The notes under the pieces are model-generated. The model worked only from the letters and a program-made list of their open reading frames with translations. It did not search any database and was not told the origin of the DNA. From Palsa-504 sp003136255 (GTDB lineage: Bacteria > Actinomycetota > Actinomycetes > Streptosporangiales > Streptosporangiaceae), in assembly GCA_003136255.1 (NCBI GenBank), contig PLDT01000254.1, positions 1 through 36,634 of the forward strand: a stretch of 36,634 nt of DNA, given 5' to 3'. Below, piece after piece: positions 1 through 6,847 of this stretch. Each line of letters begins with the position of its first letter. Position 1 is the stretch's first letter. A program made the translations under genes and the position numbers.

Positions 1-287
1 AGCAAGTTGAAGAACTGGAAGATCATCCCGACCTGGCGCCGCCGGAACCGGGCCAGGCCGGTCTCGCTGAGCACCTCCACGCGCTCGCCGCCCACCGTGA
101 TGGTGCCGTGGGTCGGCCGGTCCAGCCCGGCGATCAAGTTGAGCAGGGTCGACTTCCCGCTGCCGGACGGCCCCATCACCGCCACCGACTCACCCCGCTC
201 GACCTCCATGGTGACGTGCGCCACCGCGGGCAGGCCGTCGCTGTCATAGCTCTTGCTCACGTCGGTGAGCCGTACGAGAGTATCCAT
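1..287 (-). CDS. ABC transporter ATP-binding protein, N-terminal part (MacB/LolD type), cut by window edge
   Basis: The first ~95 residues of an ABC ATPase are seen, read from an ATG at 287 towards the left edge. The Walker A motif GPSGSGKST lies near residue 40, followed by LLNLIAGLDRPT, and the Q-loop (IFQFFNLL) is at the very edge. The Q-loop and the short spacing before it fit the MacB/LolD/FtsE-like subfamily, which pairs with FtsX-like permeases for peptide, lipoprotein or antibiotic export. The signature motif, Walker B and the permease lie outside the window. It is divergent from the histidine kinase at 449, with 161 bp between them. In actinomycetes such ABC systems are often controlled by a neighbouring kinase/NarL-type regulator pair, so regulation by the adjacent pair is a reasonable inference. 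The substrate cannot be told. Confidence 0.9.
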   Translation of the reverse strand, partial: MDTLVRLTDVSKSYDSDGLPAVAHVTMEVERGESVAVMGPSGSGKSTLLNLIAGLDRPTHGTITVGGERVEVLSETGLARFRRRQVGMIFQFFNL

Positions 288-448
288 GCTCGGCACCGTA
301 CGGCCGGGCCGGCCGCGGGCACGTCGGCCGCCGGAGGCATCTCCGGTACCTAATCCGGCTGAGGTCAAGGTGCCCTCATCCCGAATATGTACGCCATGTA
401 GGCCGAACGAACGATGGTATCCGCGGCCGCCGGGATGACAATGAGCTG

Positions 449-1930
449 GTGGCGGCAAAACGAAGCGGATGGCGTGCGACCTGGCCGCGTCGCGTGGCGC
501 GCTTCCTCAGGGTGGCCGAGGAGCGGACGGCCGTGTCGGGGGCGGCCCGCAGGGCGGACGCGGCCATCGCCGTGGTGGCCACGATCGCCGCCGTGCTGGC
601 GGTGATCATCCAGGCCCGGAGGTCCGGGGGAACGGACATCCTGTTCGTGCGGCCGGGGGCCCTGCCGGTCCGGCTTGTCCAGGGCCATGTGCCGTATCCG
701 TCGCCGGCCATCCTGCTGGCCGCGGCGCTGACCACGGCGCCGCTAGCGTTCCGGCGGATCTACCCGATCACCGCGTTCTGCGTGATCCTGGCCGCGGTGA
801 TCGCCACCAGCAAGAACCTCACGTCGATCACGTTCGCGGCCGCGATCTTCGCCGCCTACAGCGCGGTCGCCTACAGCCGGTTCCGCCAGCTGGCCCTGCT
901 CAGCGTGCTGGCCGGGGCGTTCGTCGTGACGGCGGCCTACCCTGACACCACGCCGCCGGTGCCGGAACGCTTCACCGCGCTGCTGGTCCTGCTGCCGACG
1001 GTATCGGTCGGGGTGGCGATCCGGGTCTGGCGCGGCCGGGCCCGTGAGTCCGCCGAGCGCCTGCGCCTGGCGGAGACCGAACACGAGACCGAGACGCGCC
1101 TCGCCGTCGAAGGGGAACGGGCCCGCATCGCCAGCGAGATGCACGACGTGGTGACGCACAACGTGAGCGTCATGGTGGTGCAGGCCGGCGCGGCCCGGCG
1201 GGTGCTGGACAGCTCGCCGGACGAGGCCCGCGAGGCGCTGCTGGCCGTCGAGGCCAGCGGCCGGACAGCCATGACCGAGCTCCGGCACCTGCTGGGGCTG
1301 CTGGCGCCGTCCGGCGGGGTGGAGCCTGGTCCCGCCGAGGTCCTGACCCCGCAGCCCGACGTGGCCCAGATCCCGGCCCTGGTCGCCCGGCTGTGCCGGG
1401 CCGGGATGCCGGTCGAGCTGTCCGTCGAGGCGCCGGGCGGGACCCCGCCGGCCCTGCCGGCCGGGATCGACCTGGCGGCGTTCCGGGTCGTCCAGGAGGG
1501 CCTGACCAACGTGATGAAACACGCGGGACAGGCCCGGACCACCGTCCGCCTGGACTACCGCCCGCGGGACCTGCTCGTCACGGTGTCCGACGACGGCTCG
1601 CCGGGCGAAAGCGCGCCCGCGGCGGCCGGGTCGAGGGCGGGACCGCGGGGACAGGCAGAGCCGGTCTCGGGTGGTCGCGGGCTGATCGGGTTGCGGGAGC
1701 GGATCACCGTCTACGGCGGCGAGCTGGACGCCGGACCGCGCCCCGGCGGCGGGTGGCGGCTGGCGGCCCGGATCCCGCTCGAACCGCCGGTCGCGGCCCG
1801 GATCCCGCTCGGACCGCCGGCCGTGGCCCGGATCCCGCTCGGACTGCCTGCCGCGGAGCTGCCTGTTCCGCAGGCGTTCCAGGGGGGCGTGGACGTGAGC
1901 GCACCGTGGTTGAGCACACTGTGGTCATGA
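449..1930 (+). CDS. Sensor histidine kinase, HisKA_3 (NarL/DesK-type) family
   Basis: A 493-residue kinase with a GTG start. Four or five hydrophobic segments lie between about residues 40 and 195 and act as a membrane sensor with little extracellular loop. The dimerisation/phosphoacceptor motif SEMHDVVTHNVSVMV has its His at residue 232, followed by an HATPase domain with the N-box near 346 (VVQEGLTNVMKHAG) and a G-box near 410 (GGRGLIGLRERI). This is the actinobacterial type that pairs with LuxR-domain regulators, and its stop overlaps the start of such a regulator (ATGA at 1927-1930), so they form one operon. The C-terminal tail after the ATPase domain contains three copies of a ten-residue repeat (ARIPLxxPxx), encoded by a 30-bp tandem repeat, and has no known role. 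The signal sensed is unknown; the divergent ABC ATPase is a likely target of the pathway. Confidence 0.93.
   Translation: MAAKRSGWRATWPRRVARFLRVAEERTAVSGAARRADAAIAVVATIAAVLAVIIQARRSGGTDILFVRPGALPVRLVQGHVPYPSPAILLAAALTTAPLAFRRIYPITAFCVILAAVIATSKNLTSITFAAAIFAAYSAVAYSRFRQLALLSVLAGAFVVTAAYPDTTPPVPERFTALLVLLPTVSVGVAIRVWRGRARESAERLRLAETEHETETRLAVEGERARIASEMHDVVTHNVSVMVVQAGAARRVLDSSPDEAREALLAVEASGRTAMTELRHLLGLLAPSGGVEPGPAEVLTPQPDVAQIPALVARLCRAGMPVELSVEAPGGTPPALPAGIDLAAFRVVQEGLTNVMKHAGQARTTVRLDYRPRDLLVTVSDDGSPGESAPAAAGSRAGPRGQAEPVSGGRGLIGLRERITVYGGELDAGPRPGGGWRLAARIPLEPPVAARIPLGPPAVARIPLGLPAAELPVPQAFQGGVDVSAPWLSTLWS
1765..1854 (+). repeat. 30-bp in-frame tandem repeat, three copies, at the 3' end of the kinase gene
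   Basis: Three direct copies with a 30-bp period each begin with GGCCCGGATCCCGCTC (at 1765, 1795 and 1825) and differ slightly in the second half. They code for a ten-residue repeat beginning ARIPL. They lie just after the last conserved block of the HATPase domain, where length change is probably tolerated. Slippage duplication is the simplest origin. Confidence 0.9.
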
Positions 1931-2772
1931 GCGCGGGAGCCGATCAGGCGCCCCCTCCCCGGGTGGTCATCGCGGATGACCAGATGCTGGTGCGCAGCGG
2001 GTTCCGGCTGATCCTGAGCTCGGCGGGCATCCCGGTGGTGGCGGTGGCCGCGGACGGCATCCAGGCGGTGGCCGCCGCCCTCAAGCACCGGCCGGACGTC
2101 ATCTTGATGGACATCCGGATGCCCGAGATGGACGGGCTGGAGGCGACCAGGCGGATCCTCGCGGCCCGGTCCGGCGCGGACATGCGCATCATCATCCTCA
2201 CCACGTTCGACCTCGACCAGTACGTGTACGCGGCCCTGTCCGCCGGGGCCAGCGGCTTCCTGCTCAAGGACGTGTCGCCCGAGCACCTCATCGCCGCGGT
2301 CCAGCTGGTGCGCTCCGGCGACGCGCTGCTCGCCCCGTCCATCACCCGCCGCCTGGTCGAGCGGTTCGCCGGGCACCAGCCGCTGGCGGCGGAGATCAGT
2401 GCGGACCTGTCCACGCTGACGCCGCGCGAGCTCGAGGTGCTCGGGCTGATCGCGCGGGGGCTGAGCAACGCCGAGCTGGCCGCGGAGCTGACGCTGAGCG
2501 AGGCGACGGTGAAGACCCACGTGGCCCGGATCCTGGCCAAGCTCCAGCTGCGCGACCGGGTGCAGGCGGTCGTCCTGGCCTACGAGATCGGGCTGGTCAG
2601 CGCGGGCCAGAACTACGGGCCCGGCGAGAACTGTAGGGATCGGCCAGGACTACGGGGCCGGTCAGAATTACGGGCCGGTCAGAATTACGGGGGATCGGCC
2701 AGAAGCGTGACCGGGGGCATGCACCGGGGCCGTTCGGCATCAAAGGTTTTGATCTTCCGGTGCGGCGCTTGA
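1927..2772 (+). CDS. Two-component response regulator, NarL/LuxR family, with repeat-derived C-terminal tail
   Basis: A 281-residue regulator starting at the ATG that overlaps the kinase stop. The receiver domain (about residues 14-130) has the acidic pair in VVIADDQ, phosphoacceptor Asp62 in LMDIRMPEMDG, the conserved Thr in LTTFD and the Lys in LLKDVSP. The LuxR-type DNA-binding domain spans about 160-225 (LTPRELEVLGLIARGLSNAELA, then SEATVKTHVARILAKL). Such proteins usually end soon after VQAVVLAYEIGLV. Here about 50 extra residues follow, and they are read straight through a 17-19 bp tandem repeat at 2605-2698, so the tail is probably the product of repeat expansion over the original stop. 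The protein forms an operon with the kinase. A direct target is not visible, but the divergent ABC transporter is the best candidate. Confidence 0.93.
   Translation: MSAGADQAPPPRVVIADDQMLVRSGFRLILSSAGIPVVAVAADGIQAVAAALKHRPDVILMDIRMPEMDGLEATRRILAARSGADMRIIILTTFDLDQYVYAALSAGASGFLLKDVSPEHLIAAVQLVRSGDALLAPSITRRLVERFAGHQPLAAEISADLSTLTPRELEVLGLIARGLSNAELAAELTLSEATVKTHVARILAKLQLRDRVQAVVLAYEIGLVSAGQNYGPGENCRDRPGLRGRSELRAGQNYGGSARSVTGGMHRGRSASKVLIFRCGA
2605..2698 (+). repeat. Imperfect 17-19 bp tandem repeat, about five copies
   Basis: Units resemble GGCCAGAACTACGGGCC, with variants such as GGTCAGAATTACGGGCC, seen near 2605, 2623, 2644, 2662 and 2679. The array fills the end of the response-regulator reading frame and leads to a gene end only 18 bp before the next start codon. 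It may be coding by accident. Confidence 0.8.
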
Positions 2773-2790
2773 AGCTGCGACGATAGGGCC

Positions 2791-4476
2791 ATGGCTTCTT
2801 CGACAGACGCGTTCCGGGCGGCGCGGGACCTGCTGCTGGCCAGGCGGGCCGACTACGACACCGCACGGCGCGATTTCAGCTGGCCCGAGCTGGACGAGTT
2901 CAACTGGGCGCTGGACTGGTTCGACGTGATCGCGGCCGAGCATCCGGACCGGACCGGGCTGCGGGTGGTCGGCGAGGATTCCGATATCAGCCGCAGTTAC
3001 GGCGAGCTGGCCGCCCGGTCGGCGCAGCTGGCGAACTGGCTGCGCGGACTCGGGGTCCGGCGCGGCGACCGGGTGCTGCTGATGCTCGGCAACGTGGCGC
3101 CGCTGTGGGAGGTCATCCTGGCCACGATGAAGCTGGGCGCGGTGATCATCCCGGCCTCGACGCTGCTGCAGCCGGCCGACCTGGCCGACCGGATCGCCCG
3201 TGGTCAGGTCAGGCACGTGGTCACCGAGGCGGCCCAGCTAGGGAAGTTCGGGGAGGTACCGGGAAGCTGGACGCGGGTGGTGGTCGACGGCTCGGCGGAG
3301 GGCTGGCATTCGTACTCGGACGCGTTCGCCGGGCCGGCCTCGTTCGCCGCTGAGGGCGTCACCCGGGCCGGCGATCCGCTGCTGCTCTACTTCACCTCCG
3401 GCACCACCGCCCAGCCCAAGCTGGTCGCGCACACCCAGGCCAGCTACCCGGCCGGGCACCTGTCGACCATGTACTGGATCGGCATCCAGCCGGGCGACGT
3501 GCACCTGAACCTGTCCTCCCCCGGCTGGGCCAAGCACGCCTGGAGCAACGTGTTCGCCCCGTGGAACGCGGGGGCCACCATCTTGATCCTGAACTACCAG
3601 CGGTTCTCGGCGCCTTCGTTGCTGGCCGCGCTGGGCAGCTGTCAGGTGACCACGTTCTGCGCCCCGCCGACGGTGTGGCGGATGCTGCTGCAGGCCGACC
3701 TGGCCGCGGCGGACGTCGGCACGCTGCGCGAGTGCGTGGCGGCCGGCGAGCCGCTCAACCCGGAGGTGATCGAGCAGGTCCGCAAGGCCTGGGGCATCAC
3801 CGTCCGGGACGGCTTCGGTCAGACCGAGACCACCGCACAGGTCGGCAACACGCCCGGGCAGCAGGTACGGGCGGGTTCGATGGGGCGCCCGCTGCCGGGG
3901 TACGAGGTGGTGCTGGTGGATCCGGTGACCGGCGAGCCGGGCCGCGACGGGGAGATCTGCCTGGACCTTTCGCGGCGGCCGCTGGGGCTGATGACCGGGT
4001 ACCTGGACGATCCCGTTCTGGATGCCGAGGCGATGCGGGGCGGGTACTACCACACCGGCGACGTGGCCACGTCGGATGCCGATGGCTACATCACCTACGT
4101 CGGCCGGACCGACGACGTGTTCAAGGCGTCGGACTACCGCATCTCGCCGTTCGAGCTGGAGAGCGTGCTGATCGAACACGAGGCGGTGGCCGAGGCCGCG
4201 GTGATACCGTCGCCGGACCCGGTCCGGCTGGCCGTTCCCAAGGCCTATATCTTGCTGGCCGCCGGGCACGAACCCTCCCCCGATCTGGCCCAGTCGATCA
4301 TGGCGTTCTGCCGGGAGCGGGTGGCGCCCTACAAGCGGATCCGCCGGATCGAGTTCGCCGACCTGCCCAAGACGATCTCCGGCAAGATCCGCCGGGTCGA
4401 CCTGCGCGCCCAGGAGACCGCACCGCGGCCACCGGCCCGCGGCGTCACCGAATTCTGGGAGGAAGACTTCAGCTAA
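2791..4476 (+). CDS. Acyl-CoA synthetase (AMP-forming), medium-chain ACSM-like
   Basis: A 561-residue member of the adenylate-forming superfamily. It activates a carboxylic acid to its acyl-AMP and then to the CoA thioester, and acts in the cytoplasm. Visible motifs in order are the P-loop YFTSGTTAQPK (near residue 200), SPGWAKHAW, the A5 motif DGFGQTETT (near 345), the hinge and ribose-binding segments YHTGD and YVGRTDDVFKASDYRISP (near 445), and the C-terminal catalytic Lys in LPKTISGKIRR (near 530). The overall layout, including a YNFA-like start and the SPGWAKH segment, resembles medium-chain or benzoate-type synthetases rather than acetate ones; the exact acid is unknown. Its stop codon overlaps the convergent ThiG-like gene by 4 bp. 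A decayed copy of its last ~120 bp is found 9 kb away at 13434-13547, on the other side of the glycan locus. Confidence 0.93.
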   Translation: MASSTDAFRAARDLLLARRADYDTARRDFSWPELDEFNWALDWFDVIAAEHPDRTGLRVVGEDSDISRSYGELAARSAQLANWLRGLGVRRGDRVLLMLGNVAPLWEVILATMKLGAVIIPASTLLQPADLADRIARGQVRHVVTEAAQLGKFGEVPGSWTRVVVDGSAEGWHSYSDAFAGPASFAAEGVTRAGDPLLLYFTSGTTAQPKLVAHTQASYPAGHLSTMYWIGIQPGDVHLNLSSPGWAKHAWSNVFAPWNAGATILILNYQRFSAPSLLAALGSCQVTTFCAPPTVWRMLLQADLAAADVGTLRECVAAGEPLNPEVIEQVRKAWGITVRDGFGQTETTAQVGNTPGQQVRAGSMGRPLPGYEVVLVDPVTGEPGRDGEICLDLSRRPLGLMTGYLDDPVLDAEAMRGGYYHTGDVATSDADGYITYVGRTDDVFKASDYRISPFELESVLIEHEAVAEAAVIPSPDPVRLAVPKAYILLAAGHEPSPDLAQSIMAFCRERVAPYKRIRRIEFADLPKTISGKIRRVDLRAQETAPRPPARGVTEFWEEDFS

Positions 4477-5231
4477 TGGCCCATGGGGCCGGAGCGGTAC
4501 GCGAGCAGTCCCGCCCATACCGCATGCCGCATCGAGGCGGCCAGCAGGGCGGGCCGGGCCGCCCGGACCAGCGCGGTGTTGACGAGTATGGCCGCCGCGC
4601 CCAGTTCCATCGCCATGGCCACGTGGTGCGCCGTGCCCAGACCGCCCTCGACGATGACCGGCAGTTTGGTGCTCTCAATGACCTCACGCAACTGGCGCGG
4701 CCGCAAGATGCCGAGGCCCGAGGCCACGGGCGCCGCCATGACCCGCAGCGCGCCGCAGCCCAGACGCTCCAGGACCCGGGCGTCCTCCACGTCCGGCACG
4801 ATGAAGGGGATAACCTCCATGCCCTCGGCGCGCAACGTCTCGGCGACCTTGATCGTCGCGGGATTGTCGGGACGGTTATCGGCAGACCGCACGTCGAGCT
4901 TGATGATGTTGATCCCGTAGCCGTCGCGCAGCATGCGCGCGGTCTTGAGGGCGGTCGCGGCCGAGCGCGCGAACGAGGTGGTGCCGATCCACCGGAAGTC
5001 GTCCAGCGGCAGCTCGTCGACCAGATCGGTGAGGAGCAGGCTCGACCGGTCCCGGTCCAGGTCGATGGTGGTGATGAACACATCCGACCCGCTGGCCTCG
5101 AGAACCTCCCGCACCGCTGACGCGGACTCGTACTGCTCGATGCCCACCAGGAGACGCGACCGGAAGATCTCCTCCCCCAGGACGAGCCATGGCTCGTCCG
5201 TGACCTCCCGGATGTCATGGGTGATGGACAT
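4473..5231 (-). CDS. Divergent stand-alone ThiG-like (thiazole synthase family) protein
   Basis: A 252-residue TIM-barrel protein recognisable as a ThiG homologue from LVLGEEIFRSRLLVG near the N-terminus, the Schiff-base lysine in NIIKLDV (Lys111), the segment APVASGLGI and PVIVEGGLGTA...AMELGAAAILVNTAL. ThiG joins 1-deoxyxylulose 5-phosphate, dehydroglycine and ThiS-bound sulfur into the thiazole of thiamine. Several signature parts differ here: TGKY is replaced by GIEQY, the PNTAG stretch by IGTTS, and DAGIG by EGGLG (Asp to Glu). No thiS, thiO, thiF or other thiamine gene is nearby. It is the last gene of the glycan locus on this strand. ThiG relatives outside thiamine synthesis exist: BexX makes a 2-thiosugar for the antibiotic BE-7585A. 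A sugar-sulfur role is therefore possible but unproven. A good ribosome site (AGAAAGGG) precedes the ATG at 5231. Confidence 0.82.
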   Translation of the reverse strand: MSITHDIREVTDEPWLVLGEEIFRSRLLVGIEQYESASAVREVLEASGSDVFITTIDLDRDRSSLLLTDLVDELPLDDFRWIGTTSFARSAATALKTARMLRDGYGINIIKLDVRSADNRPDNPATIKVAETLRAEGMEVIPFIVPDVEDARVLERLGCGALRVMAAPVASGLGILRPRQLREVIESTKLPVIVEGGLGTAHHVAMAMELGAAAILVNTALVRAARPALLAASMRHAVWAGLLAYRSGPMGH

Positions 5232-5352
5232 GTACGCTCGCCCTTTCTGTATGACTGGATCACGTTTACAGCTGACTCGCAGCTGGCGCTCAGGTTACTA
5301 TAAGTGCGGTTATGGACACGCCTTGTTATTGTGGCTCGGTGCGTCCGGAGGC
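5232..5352 (-). promoter_or_regulatory. AT-richer spacer with likely promoter and CAGCTG repeats ahead of the ThiG-like gene
   Basis: This 121-bp gap separates the ThiG-like gene from the upstream glycosyltransferase and is AT-rich compared with its surroundings. Read on the minus strand it holds a possible -10 (TATAGT, near 5292) and two CAGCTG hexamers 11 bp apart (5269-5274 and 5280-5285), which form a possible operator. No TPP riboswitch core was recognised. The ThiG-like gene may thus have its own promoter. The evidence is by eye only. Confidence 0.35.
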
Positions 5353-6300
5353 CTACGTGGCGCTCGCCGCGAACGACTCGGCGAGCGCCACGTAGCCCGC
5401 CCCGGCCGACTCGATGCTGAACCGCCGGACATCGTCCCGGTTTGCCTCGGCCATCGCGGCCCGCCTCCCGGGGTCGGCCAGGCGCCGCAGTGCCGCGGCG
5501 TAGCGGGCGGGGTCGTGGCCCGCGANNNNNNNNNNNNNNNNNNNNNNNNNNNNNNNNNNNNNNNNNNNNNNNNNNNNNNNNNNNNNNNNNNNNNNNNNNN
5601 NNNNNNNNNNNNNCCCGGGCACGTCCCTGCGGGCCTGCGCCACGGCGGCCAGGGCCACGTCGAGGCCCTTGCGATAGCCGGTCTGGCCGACCCACACCGC
5701 GGTGAGCCCGGCCCGCTCGCGGGCCGGGTCGGGCCGAAGTTCGGAGATGGCTGGATCCAGGGCGTTTTCGATGACGGTAACGGGGCGGCGCAGGCCGTAC
5801 ACGGAACGGAGGGCGTCTGCGACACCGCGGTGCACGGCCACGTGACCGTCCGCCGCCAGGGCGGTCTTCTCCCCGGCCGTCCTGATCCAGGCCAGCACCC
5901 TGGCCATCGGGTCGCCGGGCCTGCGCAACAGGAGATACGGCGTCGGGCCGGCCCCGTGCCACACCGCGACAAGCGGCGCGGCGCCCCGCCGCCGGCGCAG
6001 CAACCGGATGCCCCACAGGCACTCCGGACAGTGCACGAAGACGACATCCGCCGGGCTGCGGCGCAGCAGCCAGCCCAGCCGCAGGCTGGCGACCACGTCG
6101 GACAGCCCGTCGATTCCCTCCACCCGGCTCCCGGGATGGAATACGTAGACCGGTCGCACCTGCCAGCTGGGGCGGGTTCGCGCGAGTTCGGTCAGCAGCC
6201 CGGCGACGACGCGCTCCACCCCGCCCATATGCGCGGGACCGCGCCGGGTCGCCATGACCACGGTGAGCGGGGCGCCGGCTCGCGGCTCCGGCTTGGTCAC
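5353..6300 (-). CDS. Glycosyltransferase family 4, with assembly gap
   Basis: About 315 residues of a GT-B fold glycosyltransferase with a GTG start at 6300. The N-terminal domain begins LTVVMATRRGPAHMGGVERVVAGLL, the Gly-rich acceptor-side loop seen in GT4 enzymes. The domain switch and donor side follow as VTVIENALDP and AVWVGQTGYRKGLDVAL. A run of N at 5526-5613 removes the middle of the donor domain, where the E-x7-E motif would lie. About 90 N is probably fewer than the true missing length, since a GT4 enzyme normally has around 100 residues between these flanks. The enzyme would move a sugar from a nucleotide donor onto a lipid-linked or other acceptor at the inner membrane face. It is transcribed behind the pseudophosphatase with a 22-bp gap. 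Confidence 0.85.
   Translation of the reverse strand: MTKPEPRAGAPLTVVMATRRGPAHMGGVERVVAGLLTELARTRPSWQVRPVYVFHPGSRVEGIDGLSDVVASLRLGWLLRRSPADVVFVHCPECLWGIRLLRRRRGAAPLVAVWHGAGPTPYLLLRRPGDPMARVLAWIRTAGEKTALAADGHVAVHRGVADALRSVYGLRRPVTVIENALDPAISELRPDPARERAGLTAVWVGQTGYRKGLDVALAAVAQARRDVPGXXXXXXXXXXXXXXXXXXXXXXXXXXXXXXAGHDPARYAAALRRLADPGRRAAMAEANRDDVRRFSIESAGAGYVALAESFAASAT
5526..5613. other. Assembly gap (88 N) inside a GT4 gene
   Basis: A run of 88 unknown bases in the donor-binding domain of the glycosyltransferase gene. The reading frame happens to continue across it, but the missing protein segment is probably longer than 29 residues. Confidence 0.95.
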
Positions 6301-6322
6301 GCCCCGCGCGGCCCTCGCGCCC

Positions 6323-6835
6323 TCATNNCGTCAGCTCCGCGGACACCGCGGGCCAGGCCTGCCCGCGCAGCAGCAGCAGCATGGCCGCGGTCGTCACCGA
6401 CGGTCCCCCGCCCGCGTTGTCGTACACGTATACCGAGGTCCCGCCCGCGGTATGGGCCCGCATGAAGGCGGCCAGCTCACGCAGGTCCGGCCACGTCGGG
6501 CTCGCGTGCGAAGCCAGCGGCAGGTACAGGTAGGCCTGGTGCAGGCTGGCCGCCGTGACCTGCTCGGCAATGCTGGGCGTGCTCAGGTTGACCACTCCGT
6601 CGACCCGGTAGTCGGCAGCGAGCTCGATCAGGTCTTCATCGGTCGGAGGGGTGCCGATCAGCAGGCCCTGGGTCACCACCAGCCCGGAGGGGCCGTCCGA
6701 CTGGACCTTGATGATCCCCTGGCCGACCGCGAGCTTCGCCGTGCCGAGCAGGAGGATCAGCGCGACCAGGATCAGGCTGCGCCGGGTACGGACCCGGCGG
6801 GGAAGGTGGCCGCCCGAGCCGAGCGCCGGGCGCAT
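6323..6835 (-). CDS. Membrane-anchored tyrosine/dual-specificity phosphatase-like protein, catalytic residues lost
   Basis: A 170-residue protein starting at ATG 6835 (one possible start). A basic N-terminus is followed by one membrane helix (SLILVALILLLGTAKLAVG), then a cytoplasmic- or outside-facing domain with the outline of a dual-specificity phosphatase: DLIELAADYRVDGVVNLS, LHQAYLYLPLASHASPT, LRELAAFMRAH, then the P-loop position VYVYDNAGGGPSVTTAAM. In active enzymes this loop is HC-x5-R. Here the Cys position is Asp139 and the Arg position, six residues on, is Pro145, so catalysis by the usual route is impossible. The general-acid Asp is not obvious either. Active phosphatases of this type commonly regulate polysaccharide assembly, so a scaffold or sensor role in the glycan locus is plausible. 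The reading frame is open back into the upstream GT4 gene through an NN at 6848, so a fusion cannot be excluded. Confidence 0.7.
   Translation of the reverse strand: MRPALGSGGHLPRRVRTRRSLILVALILLLGTAKLAVGQGIIKVQSDGPSGLVVTQGLLIGTPPTDEDLIELAADYRVDGVVNLSTPSIAEQVTAASLHQAYLYLPLASHASPTWPDLRELAAFMRAHTAGGTSVYVYDNAGGGPSVTTAAMLLLLRGQAWPAVSAELTX
6327..6328. other. Two-base N at the end of the pseudophosphatase gene
   Basis: Two unknown bases directly before the TGA stop (6323-6325). The last residue or residues of the phosphatase-like protein, and possibly more sequence, are uncertain here. Confidence 0.9.
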
Positions 6836-6847
6836 CCAGGCTGGCCA

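Noticed and set aside
5232..5352. TPP riboswitch before the ThiG-like gene
   Set aside because: The conserved CUGAGA and downstream core of the THI element were not found.
4469..6022. 517-codon minus-strand frame running through the N gap and ThiG-like gene
   Set aside because: The frame is open across N only by convention and overlaps two recognisable proteins in another frame.
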